Origin: Schistosoma mansoni
Taxonomy: Eukaryota; Platyhelminthes; Trematoda; Strigeidida; Schistosomatidae
NCBI RefSeq assembly: GCF_000237925.1
Contig: NC_031502.1
Coordinates: 2,580,031-2,644,030, forward strand
DNA: 64,000 nucleotides
Direction: 5' to 3'
In this document: positions 61,120 to 64,000 of the stretch, piece by piece
Layout: every line of letters starts with the position of its first letter
How positions within the stretch are numbered: the first letter of the stretch is position 1
Notes under the pieces: generated by a model
Databases searched by the model: none
Told to the model about the DNA's origin: nothing
What the model saw: only the letters and a program-made list of their open reading frames with translations
Program-made: the position numbers and the translations under genes

Positions 61120-62320
61120 AATCATTATAATAAGGTAACTAAAATATTATATTTAACTTGGAAATCTCACCAGCAAATAATGAACGAAATATATTTTACC
61201 ACTGAAGAAGAATTAAGGGTTATTCAGCAAAGAAAGTTTTCTTTTCGGTATTGCTCTATTTACTTAGAATGTACAATTGTACTAATGGTTAACGTTTGCA
61301 AATAATAATTTTATCTACTCAAGTATCAGTTAAGTCAGTTGTAAAAATTTGTTTGGTCCTTGTGGACATACAGTGAATCAAGTCTCTTGTTCAGTTCATT
61401 AAAATCCAATTTGAAAGTTGGTCAACTGACCATTTCATGTTGTGGATTAGTAGGGGCTTCTAGGGCATATATTTATCAATAGCAGCTATCCATCTACATT
61501 CGTTGACAGAAATATAAAACAATAACAATGAAAAGGAAAGAATGTATAGGGTACCAAGAAAGATCTTCATAAACATTTACTCTAGATAAGATTCTTCAGT
61601 AGAGATTGTAAAAAATTGACTTTCTATCTCTTTAAAGAAAAAACATTCTATTTGTCTCAAACTTCACATTGTCTTATCGAATCGGTCATGATTATGTGAA
61701 GAATAAACTTCCGCTTTGAACTATATCAATGTACACCAGTCAGTTCACTTACTTTTGTGATACAGCCTTTATTGACTGCACAAAGCAAGCTCTTTCGGAA
61801 CAACTCTTCAAACATTATCCTACGTAACTTTGAGAATGATTACAAAAATCTATCAAGCAACATAAAGAACGTCTTGTATATTTTGATTACTCTATTTCAC
61901 AAGAATTCTATTTCAAAACCGTCCATACAGTCAAAACAATTGATTATTAATTATAAATATGATTTTATAGATCAAGTAGGTGATATCGTCGAAAAAGAAG
62001 TTTTCTTCAGTAAAATGTCTTAATACTTGAAAAATCGTATGTTTTTTCAAATCTTATCATCATACATGTGGATCGTATTGTTGGTCTACAAAAAATTGAT
62101 ATTTACTCACTTACAAATATAGATAAACACATTTATTACGTGTAGCATTCATCTGAGGTTAATTTTATTTAAATTTATTACTGAAAATCAGGAAGAACGG
62201 GACAATTATATCATTCTAGCACTGAATTCATCAAAAATGTGCATCTCCCAGTACACCAGCTAGTGATCCCAGGATCTCTAGTGGGAGAGTGAATAGGATT
62301 ATCGGTAGAAATCATCATTT
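61120..62320. other. Spacer of the mini-RTE inverted repeat
   Basis: An 88-codon plus frame (61757-62023) lacks known motifs. Two minus-strand GTAAGT donor-like sites (61747-61752, about 62107) have no supportable exon in MYPT phase. Nothing else was recognised. Confidence 0.35.
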
Positions 62321-62324
62321 CATT

Positions 62325-62775
62325 TATTTATGTGTGGGCTGTGATACTGCCCGGGTGCCCCCACCGGAGCAGGTGGTTTACTTAGGAGGACACACCCGTA
62401 GCCTTTGACCTAAAGATCTGATCCACAAGGCAGTGGATCATCGTAAGGAGATTCAGTCCCATGGTAGCCGGTGACCAACGATTGATTCATACGCCATTTT
62501 TCCCTCAGGATACTGAAGCCCATGTGCACCATTGGTTTGGAATGAGGGTTTTCCAACTCCCCTAGGTGGAGGCGCCGTGTTCACTAACCCGGTTAAACCC
62601 GGTTAAAGACATTCACTTCTCGTCCTCACAATTTCGTAAACAATAGTAATTTTACGAGAAGGCAGTGAGTTGGACTTCCCTGGTAGAGGCTATATACACG
62701 TGGTCATGTGAGAACATTTCGAGAGGGAGAGCGGACTCTCTCCACTCTCGGCCGTACCAGGGCATCTCTAGATCT
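62325..62775 (-). mobile_element. Mini-RTE or RTE-a 5'UTR, inverted copy
   Basis: The minus-strand copy of the RTE-a 5'UTR stops just after CACACATAAATAAATG, before any 3'UTR. It is closely similar to 60590-61030. Confidence 0.75.
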
Positions 62776-62779
62776 CATA

Positions 62780-63310
62780 GCGAACGCCTAAGCCTAAATG
62801 AGATTAATCTATGAAGAATTGTAAGAATAATTTTGATCAATCTCGACAAAATCTTTTCAAATATATCAATTAAGCAAAAAAACTTTTAAAATACTTATGA
62901 ATTAGACCAAACTCATAGTAGAAACTGTACTGTAGGATGCAACGGTCGAACAAGTAAAGTGATTTCATTTATCTTTTCATAAATGTTGACTAATCACAAT
63001 TAATACACATATTGAGCATTATTTCCCTATGTAGAACATACTAGTAAAGTCAATAAGTAGACATATCTTTTTAAAAAAATATGTTAGCTATTATCTCTAA
63101 CGTAGTTGTAAAAAAGGTAGGTAAGATAAATTTACTATACATTGTAATATAATTCGTTTCTCAACAGTTCAAGTGGATAGTTATACAAAATCATGGCCAT
63201 TACACTTGTATGTTGCTCCGAATAAAAAGAAAATACATAATATAGTCGACTGAATTGGAATATTATCTCTTAATATATCACAAATTGAATGAAGTTGAAA
63301 TTATGGACCT
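62780..63310. other. Nothing recognised
   Basis: AT-rich interval between two retroelement copies. Confidence 0.4.
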
Positions 63311-63317
63311 ACTTTAC

Positions 63318-63838
63318 TTACTTACGCCTGTTACTTCCAATGGAGCATAAGCCCCAGACCAGCATTCTCCAACCTAATCTGTCCTGGGCTTTCTTTTCTA
63401 GTTCTATCCAACGTTTGTTCATTCTTCTCACGTCTGTCTCTATTTCTCGGCGTAATGTGTTCTTTGGTCTTTCTCTTCTCCTTTGACCTTCAGGATTCCA
63501 TGTGAGGGCTTGTCTTATGACGCAGTTGGGTGATTTCCTCAATGCCCTATCCACTTCGAGCGCTTCTTCCTGATTTCTTCCTCTGCTGGAATCTGGTTTG
63601 TTCTCTCTCACAGAAGCTTGTTTCTGATAGTGTCTGGCTAACGGATCCGAAGTATCTTGCGTAGACAACTGTTAATAAACACCTGTATCTTCTGGATGAT
63701 GGCTTTGGTAGTTCTCCAGGTTTCCGCCCCATACAGTAGAACTGTCTTGACATTTGTATTGAAAATTCTGATCTTGGTGTTGGTTGACAATTGTTTTAAG
63801 TTCCAGATGTTCTTCAGTTGTAAATGTACTTCTCTTAC
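63318..63838 (-). pseudogene. RTE-b polymerase C-terminus with TAAG tail
   Basis: The minus-strand reading gives LQLKNIWNLKQL, a frameshifted [11 protein letters not shown]-type region, [34 protein letters not shown] and [13 protein letters not shown], then the (TAAG)n tail. It is 5' truncated at about 63838 and at least one frameshift splits it. It is the longest RTE-b copy here. Confidence 0.82.
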
Positions 63839-63952
63839 AACTGAAAATTATGGACCACTGGATTTTAACTCACCCACTATTTTATCTTGCCCGCTAAGAT
63901 ACTGAAAAGTGCTAAGTTTGATCTTTGATCAAATCATGAATGTTCATATTTC

Positions 63953-64000
63953 AGGAGTTCCATACTAGAACGAAACAGCTACTCAGTGCTTCCGACTTGT
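63953..64000 (+). mobile_element. tRNA-derived SINE, family A, fragment at window edge
   Basis: AGGAGTTCCATACTAGAACGAAACAGC matches the hammerhead stem II/GAAA segment. The 5' core is lost and the unit runs off the window. Confidence 0.55.

Noticed and set aside
61757-62023. 88-codon plus-strand ORF
   Set aside because: Asn/Lys/Ile-rich with no motif and no splice or poly(A) context.
61747-62160. Additional MYPT exons suggested by minus-strand GTAAGT sites
   Set aside because: In the phase needed to join 58579-58937 both candidates meet stop codons.

Overview
This window is nuclear DNA of a flatworm, almost certainly a Schistosoma blood fluke. It is AT-rich and intron-rich, and it is crowded with schistosome-type repeats: tRNA-derived retroposons carrying hammerhead ribozymes (the Smα type), RTE-like and CR1-like non-LTR retrotransposons, and Ty3/Gypsy LTR elements. 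No bacterial, plasmid, phage, rRNA or functional tRNA features were seen. Species cannot be fixed by eye. Four host genes are supported, all on the minus strand: SYS1 (5159-5629, single exon), COQ9 (exons at 8852-8905, 10255-10404, 13028-13244 and 15930-16235, ends not securely found), glomulin/GLMN (20074-21861, single exon) and the 3' part of a myosin-phosphatase targeting subunit of the PPP1R12/MYPT type (exons between 58937 and 26598, with introns of about 16.4 and 13.7 kb). The COQ9 and MYPT models rest on conserved residues, consensus splice sites and exact codon-phase agreement across introns. Layout: 1-1778 is a decayed CsRn1/Boudicca-like gag-pol piece. 1779-5158 holds a solo-LTR-like insert and an RTE tail. 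5159-5629 is SYS1. 5.9-8.1 kb is repeats. 8.85-16.2 kb (perhaps to 17.6 kb) is COQ9 with repeat-filled introns. 17.7-22.6 kb holds an RTE fragment and GLMN. 22.6-26.6 kb is mostly unassigned with a CR1-like fragment. 26.6-58.9 kb is MYPT, and upstream MYPT exons must lie beyond the window or be too short to recognise. The 13.7-kb MYPT intron holds a complete Ty3/Gypsy element (28756-38424) with 578-bp LTRs that look identical and TATCC target duplications, antisense to MYPT. A 3.8-kb RTE-like LINE (30209-34000, 10-bp target duplication, one 1016-codon ORF) is inserted inside its gag zinc-finger region. The most interesting RNA signal is that two tRNA-headed retroposon families both carry the hammerhead fold. 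Family B is Smα-like (core CTGATGA). Family A has core CTGAGGA or CTGAAGA. Most copies are mutated, but the family A copies at 10617-10662, 44353-44398 and 57582-57627 keep every core base, and one has a compensatory change in stem II. A non-autonomous 'mini-RTE' family (5'UTR fused to 3'UTR) and a 270-300-bp TG...CA element with 4-bp target duplications are also visible.
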